From NCBI GenBank assembly GCA_910577675.1, contig CAJTOR010000012.1:26620-90619 (forward strand): a stretch of DNA of 64,000 bases. The letters are read 5' to 3'. Both the position numbers and the translations under genes were made by a program. Positions within the stretch are counted from its first letter, which is position 1, and each line of letters opens with the position of its first letter. Origin of the DNA: an uncultured Lachnospiraceae bacterium (GTDB lineage Bacteria > Bacillota > Clostridia > Lachnospirales > Lachnospiraceae). Under the pieces are notes generated by a model. That model saw only the letters and a program-made list of their open reading frames with translations. It searched no databases and was not told where the DNA came from. This document shows positions 8,193-17,005 of this stretch, piece by piece.

Positions 8193-9407
8193 ATGGATCA
8201 GAGTATTATGGATGAAAAAATAATTGAAATAGTTAAAAAATATTGTGGTGGGGGATTGATTCAGATTATCCTGTCAAACAGCCGGAATCCTAAGGAGATA
8301 AAAAAAGTCCTGATCCGCCCCGTGCAGTTAAAGGGTGAATTGTTTTATCAGGCGTGTGAGTACCGCGGCAGCCAGGTCTTTCACAAAAATCATTTGGGCG
8401 AAGAACTGCCTGATAAAATTATCCTTTGGTTAAAAGATACATTCCGCCAGGCGCAGGTCTTTGCAGAAGACGGGCAGGCGACCATCTTAGTCAGCAAGAA
8501 GGGCAAAGTGACGGTCAGTGAAAAGAAAAATGCGGGGGCTTTGGGAGCCTGTGGTATACAGCCAGCGGGAAATGCGCAGGATATAAAGGGGCATAACCGG
8601 CAAAAAAATTATATCCTGACAGAGGGGTGTCCCATCCCGTTCTTAGTTGACCTCGGTGTAATGACACCGGAGGGGAAGGTTGTTAATGTCCGCTATGACA
8701 AATTCCGCCAGATTAACCGCTTCCTTGAATTTATTGAGGATGTGCTGCCGAATTTGCCAAAAGAGCGCGAAATTACAGTTATTGATTTTGGATGTGGAAA
8801 ATCCTATCTGACATTTGCGATGTATTACTATCTGCACGAGTTACGGCAGTATAAGGTGCGCATTACGGGGCTCGATTTAAAGGAGGATGTGATAAGCCGC
8901 TGTGCTGACCTAGCCGTGCGCTATGGCTATGAAGGGCTGCATTTTTGCAAGGGGGATATCGCATCCTACCAAGGTGCAGAAAATGTCGATATGGTGGTGA
9001 CACTGCACGCCTGCGACACGGCGACGGATGCGGCACTAAAAAAGGCGGTGGATTGGGGGGCGCGCGTTATTTTAAGTGTACCCTGCTGCCAGCATGAACT
9101 TAATAAGACCATCAGCAATGACATGCTTGCGCCGGTACTGCGCTATGGGCTGCTGAAGGAGCGTATGGCGGCGCTGATTACGGACGGGCTCAGGGCTGAT
9201 TTGCTCGAGCAGTTGGGTTACAGGGTGCAGGTTCTGGAATTTATTGATATGGAGCACACGCCGAAAAATATACTGCTCCGCGCAGTGAGGAAAAATGAAC
9301 TTTTGCCCGCGCGGTTAAAAGAGAAAAAGCGGGAGGAGTATTTGCGCTGTATCCGGGAGCTTTCAGTAAACCCGGCGCTTTACCGTGCATTTTTCACGGG
9401 GGAATAG
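8193..9407 (+). CDS. Class I SAM-dependent methyltransferase (Methyltransf_32 type)
   Basis: The SAM-binding motif I is VIDFGCGKSYLTFAM (about residue 190), followed by GLDLKED (motif II) and the family-specific VTLHACDTATD and SVPCCQHEL. These match the methyltransferase-32 group, proposed to act on RNA or another nucleic acid; the substrate is not known. An N-terminal domain of about 150 residues precedes the catalytic part. Starts at 8193 or 8208 are both possible; GGGGGA lies just before 8193 and at a better distance from 8208. Its stop codon overlaps the Shine-Dalgarno of the next gene, so they form an operon. Confidence 0.82.
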   Translation: MDQSIMDEKIIEIVKKYCGGGLIQIILSNSRNPKEIKKVLIRPVQLKGELFYQACEYRGSQVFHKNHLGEELPDKIILWLKDTFRQAQVFAEDGQATILVSKKGKVTVSEKKNAGALGACGIQPAGNAQDIKGHNRQKNYILTEGCPIPFLVDLGVMTPEGKVVNVRYDKFRQINRFLEFIEDVLPNLPKEREITVIDFGCGKSYLTFAMYYYLHELRQYKVRITGLDLKEDVISRCADLAVRYGYEGLHFCKGDIASYQGAENVDMVVTLHACDTATDAALKKAVDWGARVILSVPCCQHELNKTISNDMLAPVLRYGLLKERMAALITDGLRADLLEQLGYRVQVLEFIDMEHTPKNILLRAVRKNELLPARLKEKKREEYLRCIRELSVNPALYRAFFTGE

Positions 9408-9416
9408 GAGGAATTT

Positions 9417-11969
9417 TTGAAAATTATATACCGTATCTTGATATTGCTTACTATTTTTGTCGCTTCGGTCTACTATTTCGGCAGCAACATGCAGGAGCGT
9501 GTTTTCAGCGCGGATCGGAAGACAACACAGATGCAGCAGACAACGCTGCCCGTTGTCACGGTTCTCACACCGGCGGGGGAAATCAACCTGATGCACGGGT
9601 ACTGTTCAAACCTTGACGCGATGCTCTTTCGCGAGAGCATAACTCCCGTTGGCGAGGAGAAGAGCGTGGAGATCCTGATTACTGAGAATGCATACAATAT
9701 CAAGAAAGTCAATTTTGAAATTTATGATACCATGCTTGGGACAAAGCTTGAGGAGGGGACGGTTATCTCTCTTGAGCGCCGCAGTGGGGAAGATGGGGCA
9801 GAACAGAAAAGTGCAAAATTAAGGTTGAAGGGCGAGTATGTGACAGGTGGCGAATATGTGGCAAAGCTTACCCTGATAAGCAATGAGAGCAAGCGCATCT
9901 ATTATTACACCCGCTTTAAACTCTATAATAATTCGAATCTGAAAGAGAAGCTTGAGTTTGTGGAAATGTTTCACAGTTCATTGCTTGATAAGGAAAAAAG
10001 TGTAAATGTTAAGAAATATCTGGAAACTAAGAAAAATGCCGACGAAACGGATTTCTCCCATGCTGATCTTCATAACAGCCTTGATTTTTTAAGCTACGGG
10101 GAACTTTCGCCGCGCGTGCTGTTTAAGGAAAAACCAGTGATTACGGAGTACACGCAGGACACCGCGTCGGTGGTACTTGGCACATGGTTGGAGGCTGATA
10201 CGACGACGGGTGTTGAGTGCTATTATGTAAGGGAATATTTCCGGTTCCGCTATACCCCTACCCGGGTCTATGTGTATAATTATGAACGCTCGATGGAGGC
10301 GGTCTTCGATGTAAATAATATCAGTTTGATGAAAAATGAATTCAAACTTGGCATTACGGCAAAGAGGGATTTGAGGGTTCTTGCAAATTACGATAATACC
10401 CGTATCGCGTTTGTGAGGGGCGGTACGCTCTATGTTTATACTACCAGTGACAACCTGCTCACAACGGCATTTACTTTTGCACAGAAAAAGACAGATTTCA
10501 CGCGCGACACTTACGATAAACATGATATCCGGCTGCTCTCGATCGATGATACCGGGGCGGTTGATTTTCTTGTATATGGTTATATGAACCGGGGAGAATA
10601 TGAGGGCAGGGTTGGCATGATACTCTATACCTATCATCCGGCAGATCAGACGGTTGAGGAGAGAGCCTATTTTCCGGTTAATACCACCTATGAGATTTTA
10701 AAGGAAACCATGGGGGAATTTGCCTACTGCAACTATGAGGATATATTTTATTTCCATATTTATGATACAATTTATTCTTATAACCTGATTACCGGTGTGC
10801 TTTCGGTGATTGCAGAGGATGTTACACAGGAGGGCATGGTGTATGTGAAGTCCAGGCAGATGCTTGCATGGCAGACCGCAAATGAGCGCGGGCGCACAAA
10901 TCTGGTTCATGTTATGAACCTGGATCTTGGAACCAGGGGGGATATCCATGCGGGCGAGGGGGAGATTATCGGACTGCTCGGCGCTATTGACGATAACCTG
11001 ATTCTTGGCAAGTCGGGCGCGGAAAATACTGTTTACAAGGAGGACGGCACCCTGGTTGCGGCATATGACAGGGTGGAAATAGTTGATTTTGACGGGAATG
11101 AGCTTAAAAAATATGAGAAGAACGGATATTATGTGGTGGATGCCACGGTGGAGGACAATGTTATCCGCCTTTCCCGTGTCACCGCAGAAAATTCCGGAAG
11201 GCGGCGCTATCAGGTAGCGGAGCCGGATTTTATTTTGAACCAGGCGGCGGGGAAAAGCAGTTTAATCACACTTTCAAAACGCGTGACGGAACTGATGAAG
11301 ACAGAGTATTACCTCTCACTGCCGGAAAACATACAGATTTTAAGCATCCCGGATATTGAGGGGACTAAGAATGTTGTGATTACGGATAATACAACGGTGC
11401 GCGTAAATATGCCGGATTATTTTTCTGATTATTACCTTACGTATGCTTACGGAAATATTGTGCTGCTGACAAAGGAACCGGGCGAGGCAATCCTTATGGC
11501 GGATGAAACGACGGGGTCGGTGATTGGCAGCAACGGTGCAGTTATATGGAGCCGCGGTGTAAAGTCATCGTCGGCAGAGCTTCGGGATATTGCGCCGGTC
11601 GGTATGGGACAGGCAGCAAATTCCCTGATGGCGTGTGTTAAAATGCTGCTTGATTACTGCAATGTAGAGGCGGATACCGGGCAGTACCGGCCGCAGGACG
11701 GGCTTTTGACCGACTGGATCGCCCAGTATCTGCGCAGCCATATAATGAAGCTTGGCGGCGTGACTTTGGATGAGGCGCTTTATTATGTATATCTGCAAAA
11801 TCCGGTGATCGCGGTGAACGGCAGCGGCGAAGCAATCTTAATTACCGGGTACGATAAGTCGGGCATCAATATGATAAGGCCGCAGGATGGGCGGAGAGGA
11901 AAATTTTCGATGCGGGAAGCGGAAAATTTCCTGGGAGAACAGGATTATTATTTTATTGTAATCTATTGA
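9417..11969 (+). CDS. Large membrane-anchored extracytoplasmic protein, C39-like domain lacking catalytic residues
   Basis: An 850-aa protein starting at TTG 9417, with AGGAGG 5 nt upstream. Residues 1-20 form a signal anchor. The middle (about 60-650) is beta-rich with many Tyr/Asp repeats and resembles a propeller-type repeat domain. The last 120 residues look like a peptidase C39/papain-like fold (GQAANSLMACVKMLLDY and GEAILITGYD), but the expected Cys and His positions are Gln and Glu, so I infer a non-catalytic domain. It sits between a methyltransferase and a GT2 in one operon. I do not recognise the full-length family; a surface-polysaccharide role is a guess from context. Confidence 0.7.
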   Translation: MKIIYRILILLTIFVASVYYFGSNMQERVFSADRKTTQMQQTTLPVVTVLTPAGEINLMHGYCSNLDAMLFRESITPVGEEKSVEILITENAYNIKKVNFEIYDTMLGTKLEEGTVISLERRSGEDGAEQKSAKLRLKGEYVTGGEYVAKLTLISNESKRIYYYTRFKLYNNSNLKEKLEFVEMFHSSLLDKEKSVNVKKYLETKKNADETDFSHADLHNSLDFLSYGELSPRVLFKEKPVITEYTQDTASVVLGTWLEADTTTGVECYYVREYFRFRYTPTRVYVYNYERSMEAVFDVNNISLMKNEFKLGITAKRDLRVLANYDNTRIAFVRGGTLYVYTTSDNLLTTAFTFAQKKTDFTRDTYDKHDIRLLSIDDTGAVDFLVYGYMNRGEYEGRVGMILYTYHPADQTVEERAYFPVNTTYEILKETMGEFAYCNYEDIFYFHIYDTIYSYNLITGVLSVIAEDVTQEGMVYVKSRQMLAWQTANERGRTNLVHVMNLDLGTRGDIHAGEGEIIGLLGAIDDNLILGKSGAENTVYKEDGTLVAAYDRVEIVDFDGNELKKYEKNGYYVVDATVEDNVIRLSRVTAENSGRRRYQVAEPDFILNQAAGKSSLITLSKRVTELMKTEYYLSLPENIQILSIPDIEGTKNVVITDNTTVRVNMPDYFSDYYLTYAYGNIVLLTKEPGEAILMADETTGSVIGSNGAVIWSRGVKSSSAELRDIAPVGMGQAANSLMACVKMLLDYCNVEADTGQYRPQDGLLTDWIAQYLRSHIMKLGGVTLDEALYYVYLQNPVIAVNGSGEAILITGYDKSGINMIRPQDGRRGKFSMREAENFLGEQDYYFIVIY

Positions 11970-11987
11970 GAATGGAGGCACAGTGAT

Positions 11988-13004
11988 ATGAAGCTTTTGA
12001 CGGTTGCGGTTCCGTGCTACAATTCCGCAGAATATATGCGGCACGCTGTTGACAGTATTTTGGTTGGGGGGGAGGACGTGGAGATCATCATTATCAATGA
12101 TGGTTCAAGCGATGAAACAGCGCTGATTGCGGATGAGTACGTGTTCCACTACCCTTCAATTGTAAAAGCCATACACCAGGAGAACGGGGGGCATGGGGAG
12201 GCGGTTAACGCCGGGCTGCGCGAGGCTGCCGGCATATATTTTAAGGTGGTGGACAGCGACGACTGGCTGGATGAGGAGGCTTATAAAAAGGTGCTTGTAA
12301 CCCTGCGGAAACTGGTCGGAGGCGGGGAGAGTGTGGATATGATGATTGCGAATTATGTCTATGAGAAAGTGACGGAGAACACAAAGAAAGTTATCAATTA
12401 CCGGACGGCACTCCCGGCAGATCGGATTTTTACCTGGGATGAGGTAAAATATTTCCGCCAGGGTCATTATATTCTGATGCATTCCGTGATTTACCGGACG
12501 AAACTTTTGCGGGACTGTAATCTCGCGCTGCCAAAACATACTTTCTATGTGGATAATATTTTTGTCTACCAGCCGCTGCCCTACGTAAAAACTATGTATT
12601 ATCTTGACGTGAACCTGTACCGGTATTTTATTGGGAGGGATGACCAGTCAGTAACCGTGGCAAACATGATAAAGCGCATCGATCAACAGGAGCGTGTAAA
12701 CCGCTATATGATTGACTGCTGCGATGTGATGGCACTGAAAAATAAAAAGCTGCAGCGCTATATGATAAAGTATCTTTCAATTATGATGACGGTGACCTCC
12801 GTATATCTGATTAAGGAGGGGTCGCCGGAAAGTATAAAGAAGAAGGAAAAACTCTGGGAAGATTTAAAGAAAAAGGACAGGAGGCTGTATAAAAAAATTC
12901 ACGATAACCTCCTCGGGCGCAGTATGAATTTTAAGTCGCGCCTTGGGAGGGGTATCGTGAAAGTGGGATATACGATAGCAGGAAAGATTTTCAAGTTCGT
13001 CTGA
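11988..13004 (+). CDS. Glycosyltransferase family 2
   Basis: GT-A fold transferase using an activated sugar. The N-terminal TVAVPCYNSAEY, IIINDGSSDET, NGGHGEAVNAGL and the metal-binding VDSDDWLD (about residue 92) are all canonical. At 338 aa it has a basic C-terminus without clear membrane spans, suggesting a cytoplasmic or peripheral enzyme. It lies 18 nt after the 850-aa gene, so is probably cotranscribed. The acceptor is unknown; a teichoic-acid-like or exopolysaccharide chain is plausible. Confidence 0.9.
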   Translation: MKLLTVAVPCYNSAEYMRHAVDSILVGGEDVEIIIINDGSSDETALIADEYVFHYPSIVKAIHQENGGHGEAVNAGLREAAGIYFKVVDSDDWLDEEAYKKVLVTLRKLVGGGESVDMMIANYVYEKVTENTKKVINYRTALPADRIFTWDEVKYFRQGHYILMHSVIYRTKLLRDCNLALPKHTFYVDNIFVYQPLPYVKTMYYLDVNLYRYFIGRDDQSVTVANMIKRIDQQERVNRYMIDCCDVMALKNKKLQRYMIKYLSIMMTVTSVYLIKEGSPESIKKKEKLWEDLKKKDRRLYKKIHDNLLGRSMNFKSRLGRGIVKVGYTIAGKIFKFV

Positions 13005-13006
13005 TA

Positions 13007-13675
13007 TCAGACGGTGCCTGCGGAGCGCGTATGCCTTCTGGCTCTAAGCCCCTCGTAATCCGGGACATAGACAGCAACATAGAGGACGAGTGAAAGCAGG
13101 CAGGCACAGGCTACATCAAAAATAGAATGCTGTTTTAAAAACACCGTGGACATACAGATTAATATGGTTAAAATCAGTGTTCCGGTGCGCAGCACCCGCA
13201 TGTTCTTTAAATGTTTGCTTTTGTAAACCGCAATGCAGGCTCCGATGGAGTTGAAGGCGTGGATACTCGGGCAGACATTGGTGCAGGTGTCCGTGCGGTA
13301 GAGCCATCCCATTATTCTGGTGAAGAGATTGCTCCGCCCGAGGGTGTCAAGATCCGGGCGCAGGTCATGCCCGTTTGGCCAGATTGTGTAAATGGTCAGG
13401 CAGATAGTCATGCCGATAAACAAAAATGCAGTGATGCGGTAAAATTCCGCCCTGTCCTTAAAAAAGAAATAGGCTACTGCCACGAAAATATAGGCGAACC
13501 ACAAAAAGTAGGGAATTACAAATATTTCCAAAAATGGGATGTGGTCATCAAGTGTTAAGTGGATCACGGTATATTTTGTCGTGACGGTGCGTTCCAGCCA
13601 GGAGAACCATAGCATATAGAGTATAAAATAGCTCAGAATCCAGGCATGGCTGTATTTTTTGATAAATGCTTTCAT
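13007..13675 (-). CDS. PAP2-like membrane phosphatase (PAP2_3/inositolphosphotransferase type)
   Basis: A 222-aa protein with about six predicted membrane spans. It carries PSIHAFNS (motif 2, PSxH) and KQHSIFDV (motif 3, HxxxD), the active-site His pair of the PAP2 superfamily; motif 1 is weak. Such proteins dephosphorylate lipid phosphates or transfer phosphoryl head groups. It converges on the GT2 gene with only 2 nt between stop codons, so the genes may form a functional set for lipid-linked glycans even though strands differ. Confidence 0.85.
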   Translation of the reverse strand: MKAFIKKYSHAWILSYFILYMLWFSWLERTVTTKYTVIHLTLDDHIPFLEIFVIPYFLWFAYIFVAVAYFFFKDRAEFYRITAFLFIGMTICLTIYTIWPNGHDLRPDLDTLGRSNLFTRIMGWLYRTDTCTNVCPSIHAFNSIGACIAVYKSKHLKNMRVLRTGTLILTILICMSTVFLKQHSIFDVACACLLSLVLYVAVYVPDYEGLRARRHTRSAGTV

Positions 13676-13746
13676 AAATGATTTCCTTTCGGGATAGAAT
13701 TGGAAGTTACTGTTAAAACATATATTATATTTTTATTTGAAATATT

Positions 13747-14050
13747 GTGGGCGCAATCCCATTAGCTTTAGATGATGGGTTAAGCCCACAAAACGAACGC
13801 TTGCCACAATCTATATTTTCTGTTATAGTAAATTCATACACGGACATTGAAAACTGTATATAGGTGGTTGTGCCGAGAAATTTTATGCGAAAACCAAGCT
13901 TTCCTTCGGCACGTAAAATATACAAGGTACGAATGAACGGTATAAATCGTTATAGGGCAGGGGCTGCCCGAATTAACGCCTGTGGAGATAGTAGGTTACG
14001 AGGTCGATGAAGCAGGAAGCCCATTGGCTTTAGACAATGGATAGTTCACG
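13747..14050 (+). mobile_element. IS200/IS605 remnant with both palindromic ends and tnpB 3' tail
   Basis: The 540 bp between the PAP2 gene and deoB holds a miniature element rather than a gene. The left end is a hairpin (GTGGGC...GCCCAC, 13747-13789). The right end is CCATTG-gctttaga-CAATGG (14021-14040) then TAGTTCAC. Both share the CCATTrGCTTTAGA core, the usual subterminal palindrome of IS605-type ends. Bases 13946-14044 still read as a TnpB C-terminus (GQGLPELTPVE, then VDEAGSPLALDNG and stop). The tnpA gene and most of tnpB are gone. The 3' part of such elements encodes the TnpB guide (omega/re) RNA scaffold, so a solo guide RNA could survive. Confidence 0.75.
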
Positions 14051-14216
14051 TAAATGAATTATAACACTATGGTGCAAAAAGGACAATAAAAAAATCAAAA
14101 GTTTATAAATTTGTAAGGGATTTTTGAGAAAACATAAAAGGTTATCCTGCACTTAGATTTTCCGGGCTTGAAATTGCGGGAAAAACAGCCGCTCAGGCGG
14201 CAGAAGGAGGGGGAAG

Positions 14217-15398
14217 ATGGAGGCGAGAAAGAGGGTATTTTTAATTGTTCTTGACAGTGTTGGCATCGGCGCAGCGCCGGATGCGCCGGAGTATGGGGAC
14301 GAGGGCAGCAATACTGTTTATGCCGCGTCAACGAGCGAGTACTTCCATACGCCAAATTTACAAAAACTGGGATTTTTCAATATTGAGGGAGCCAGGGCGG
14401 AGGGTTTTGCGCCGGTTGAAAATCCTTTGGGGGCAGTAATGCGTTTAAGGGAGCTTTCTAAGGGAAAGGATACGACCACCGGGCATTGGGAGCTTGCGGG
14501 AATTGTCAGCCGGGAGCCAATGCCGGTTTTTCCGGAAGGCTTCCCGGAGGGGCTGATTTCAAGGTTAAGGGAGGCGACCGGGCGGGAAATCCTCTGCAAT
14601 TTGCCATATTCGGGCACGAAGGTTATCCTTGACTACGGCAGGAAGCACGAGGAGAGCGGGGCGCTGATTGTCTATACTTCGGCGGACAGCGTGCTCCAGA
14701 TTGCGGCGCACGAGGATGTGGTGCCGGTTAAAGAACTGTATGAAATCTGTGGGAAGGCGAGGGAGATTTGTTCCGGCGAATGGGGTGTGGGGCGTGTGAT
14801 TGCCAGACCGTTTACAGGAACCTACCCTGATTATGTGCGCACGCCGCGCCGCCACGATTATTCATTAAAGCCGCCGCGCCGGACGATGCTTGATTTGCTA
14901 AAGAATATTGGGCTTACCGTTGCCGCGGTCGGCAAGATCAATGATATTTTTGCGGGGCAGGGTATCACGGAGGCAGTGCGGACGGCGGATAATGCGGAAG
15001 GGATTATGCGGACATTAGAGTATATGAAAAAGGATTTTACCGGCTTATGTTTTACGAACCTGGTGGACTTTGATATGCTTTATGGTCACCGCAATGATGT
15101 GGATGGCTACGCGAAGGCGCTCACTTATTTTGACGGGAAGCTCGGCGAACTGATGGGGGCGATGAGGGAGGATGATATCCTTCTTATAACCGCGGACCAC
15201 GGCTGCGACCCATCCACCCCATCCACCGACCACAGCAGGGAGTATGTCCCGCTTGTAATCTATGGCGAAAAAATCCGCGGCGGCATCAACCTGGGTACCC
15301 GCGACGGCTTTGGGACGGTCGCAGCAAGTGTTCTGGACTATTTTGGTGCCGAGCGCCATGTGGAAGGCACCTCCGTACTATGGATGTGCCAGAAATAA
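14217..15398 (+). CDS. deoB: Phosphopentomutase
   Basis: Interconverts ribose (or deoxyribose) 1- and 5-phosphate in nucleoside salvage. It is a metal-dependent alkaline-phosphatase-superfamily enzyme of 393 aa. Signatures are FLIVLDSVGIGAAPDA (metal Asp), GKDTTTGHWELAG (phospho-acceptor Thr region), VDFDMLYGHRND and ITADHGCDP with HSREYVPL. An AGAAGGAGGG sits before ATG 14217. It may share a transcript with dtd, separated only by a repeat array. It complements rpiB in pentose phosphate flow. Confidence 0.95.
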   Translation: MEARKRVFLIVLDSVGIGAAPDAPEYGDEGSNTVYAASTSEYFHTPNLQKLGFFNIEGARAEGFAPVENPLGAVMRLRELSKGKDTTTGHWELAGIVSREPMPVFPEGFPEGLISRLREATGREILCNLPYSGTKVILDYGRKHEESGALIVYTSADSVLQIAAHEDVVPVKELYEICGKAREICSGEWGVGRVIARPFTGTYPDYVRTPRRHDYSLKPPRRTMLDLLKNIGLTVAAVGKINDIFAGQGITEAVRTADNAEGIMRTLEYMKKDFTGLCFTNLVDFDMLYGHRNDVDGYAKALTYFDGKLGELMGAMREDDILLITADHGCDPSTPSTDHSREYVPLVIYGEKIRGGINLGTRDGFGTVAASVLDYFGAERHVEGTSVLWMCQK

Positions 15399-15716
15399 AC
15401 AGCATATCGCCCGGCCCCCCCGGAAGGAAATTTTAGGAGCGAAGCGGAAAAAATTCCTTCCGCGAAGAAAGGGGTTAGGAGGGAGATATGCGGAACTAAT
15501 AAAACAGCATATCGCCCGGAAAACCCCCCGGAAGGAAATTTTAGGAGCGAAGCGGAAAAAAATTCCTTCCGCGAGGGAGGGGGGGGGAGGGGGATATGCG
15601 GAACTAAAAAAACAGCATATCACCCGGAACCCCCCAGGAAGGAAATTTTAGGAGCAAAGCGGAAAAAAATTCCTTCCGCGAGGGAGGGGGGGAGGGGGAT
15701 ATGCGGAACTAATAAT
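15398..15716. repeat. Three tandem copies of a ~106-bp palindromic repeat between deoB and dtd
   Basis: Copies start at about 15398, 15503 and 15611 and are over 85% identical by eye. Each holds a hairpin GGAAGGAAATTTT...AAAATTCCTTCC around AGGAGCGAAGCGG, a G-rich tract, and GATATGC...GCATATC spanning the junction to the next copy. The array begins at the deoB stop and ends about 12 bp before the dtd start, filling the whole gap. I see no gene in it. It looks like a dispersed REP-like element that has amplified in place. Confidence 0.88.
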
Positions 15717-15727
15717 AAGGTGATAGT

Positions 15728-16180
15728 ATGAAACTGGTAATTCAGCGCGTAACCGGTGCCTCCGTAAAAGTCGCGGGGGAGGAAATTGGTGCAATAGGGA
15801 AAGGGTATCTGGTACTCCTCGGTGTGGGCAGGGAGGATACAGAACAAACTGCGGACTTTTATGCATCAAAACTGTTAAAACTGCGTATTTTTGAAGATGG
15901 GGATGGAAAAACAAATCTCTCTTTGTCCGATGTGGGGGGAAAATTACTCGTGGTATCGCAATTCACACTCTATGCGGACTGCGCACACGGCAACCGCCCA
16001 AGTTTCACGGACGCAGGAGGGGCGCAGGAAGCCAACCGCCTCTATGAGTATTTTGTCGCAAAATGCAGGGAGCAGGGAGTGCAGGTGGAAACGGGACAAT
16101 TCGGAGCGGATATGGAAGTTGCGCTGGTAAACGACGGACCGTTTACCGTTATTTTGGATGAGAAACTTTATAAAGGCTGA
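15728..16180 (+). CDS. dtd: D-aminoacyl-tRNA deacylase
   Basis: Hydrolyses D-aminoacyl-tRNA and Gly-tRNAAla, a proofreading step. It is 150 aa, full length. Diagnostic motifs are VIQRVTGASVKV at the N-terminus, SQFTLYAD near residue 80, and a C-terminal NDGPFTV that carries the usual GP/NxGP dipeptide of the cross-subunit active site. Its expression depends on read-through of, or a promoter within, the upstream repeat array. Confidence 0.95.
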   Translation: MKLVIQRVTGASVKVAGEEIGAIGKGYLVLLGVGREDTEQTADFYASKLLKLRIFEDGDGKTNLSLSDVGGKLLVVSQFTLYADCAHGNRPSFTDAGGAQEANRLYEYFVAKCREQGVQVETGQFGADMEVALVNDGPFTVILDEKLYKG

Positions 16181-16430
16181 AAATATACCAAAAAACAAAT
16201 CCCATGTCGGATTATGTGGGAAAGAAAAGAAATCCGTCCGGTTTTGCAAAAACTGATCGGAAGAAAATTGGTATAAATTGGTAAATATTGGTGACAAATT
16301 GGAAATAATATGGTATTCTCTGTATATGCCTTCCGGGAAGGTTAAAAGCCGCGCTTATACTCGGGCAAAAGGGCGGGTGGGGCTTTGTGCCTGGAAGGAT
16401 TTCTATAAAAATATTTAGGAGGATAACCAT

Positions 16431-16817
16431 ATGATTACACTGGAACCAAGAAACAGGAAACTGCTGTCAGCCGAAGAATTGATGGAAGAGAAGGATACTT
16501 TGGGGATTGCCATGGATGTCTTTATGATTGACAATGTGCTGAATAACTGCATGTACAAGATGTTTGAAAAGGAATATATGCAGCGGCTGGATGCGCATGT
16601 CAGAGAGCAATACCCGGAAATACCGGCGTTAGAAGAGGCATCATATTTTGACGGTGCAGTGCGGGATATTTATATGGAGCGGGAAGAAGATTGGGAGAAT
16701 TCGCTGCCGGAAATCAAAAACCTGCGCTTTGACAGGATCGGGATTATGTTCCATCTAGCAAGAAGGGATAGACCAACGCTCAGCTTTAAAGATTACATAG
16801 CTGAACTTTGCGGTTAG
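16431..16817 (+). CDS. Conserved hypothetical protein, 128 aa
   Basis: I do not recognise a family. The protein is acidic, mostly helical and soluble, without signal peptide or membrane span. It contains LSAEELMEEKDTLGIAMDVFMIDNVLNN near the start and a DFDRIG-like segment (LRFDRIGIMFHL) near the end. AGGAGG is 9 nt before the ATG, supporting real translation. It stands alone, 250 bp after dtd and 190 bp before the ttcA-like gene, on the same strand. Confidence 0.6.
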   Translation: MITLEPRNRKLLSAEELMEEKDTLGIAMDVFMIDNVLNNCMYKMFEKEYMQRLDAHVREQYPEIPALEEASYFDGAVRDIYMEREEDWENSLPEIKNLRFDRIGIMFHLARRDRPTLSFKDYIAELCG

Positions 16818-17005
16818 TTTGGGGTTTTTCGGAACCCAGATAATAAATTGTCCCAAAAGCTGTTTTATGGAGGTTCGTGTGAAAAATAATTGTAAGGCAG
16901 TAAAAAGACACTGCCTAAGAACTATTAAGTTTTACACAGGAAAACAGCAAAGGACAGCGTTTTTCATTTCTATTTGAGCCGCCCAAAGCGGCATGGGGGA
17001 TTAAA

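Noticed and set aside
13725..13925. 66-codon minus-strand frame
   Set aside because: Falls within the IS200/IS605 remnant on the opposite strand and has no protein-like features.
15398..15716. CRISPR array
   Set aside because: Three long ~106-bp direct copies without unique spacers and no cas genes nearby.
15378..15847. Frames in the deoB-dtd repeat array and over the dtd start
   Set aside because: They only translate the palindromic repeats (Pro/Arg-rich) or the dtd antisense.
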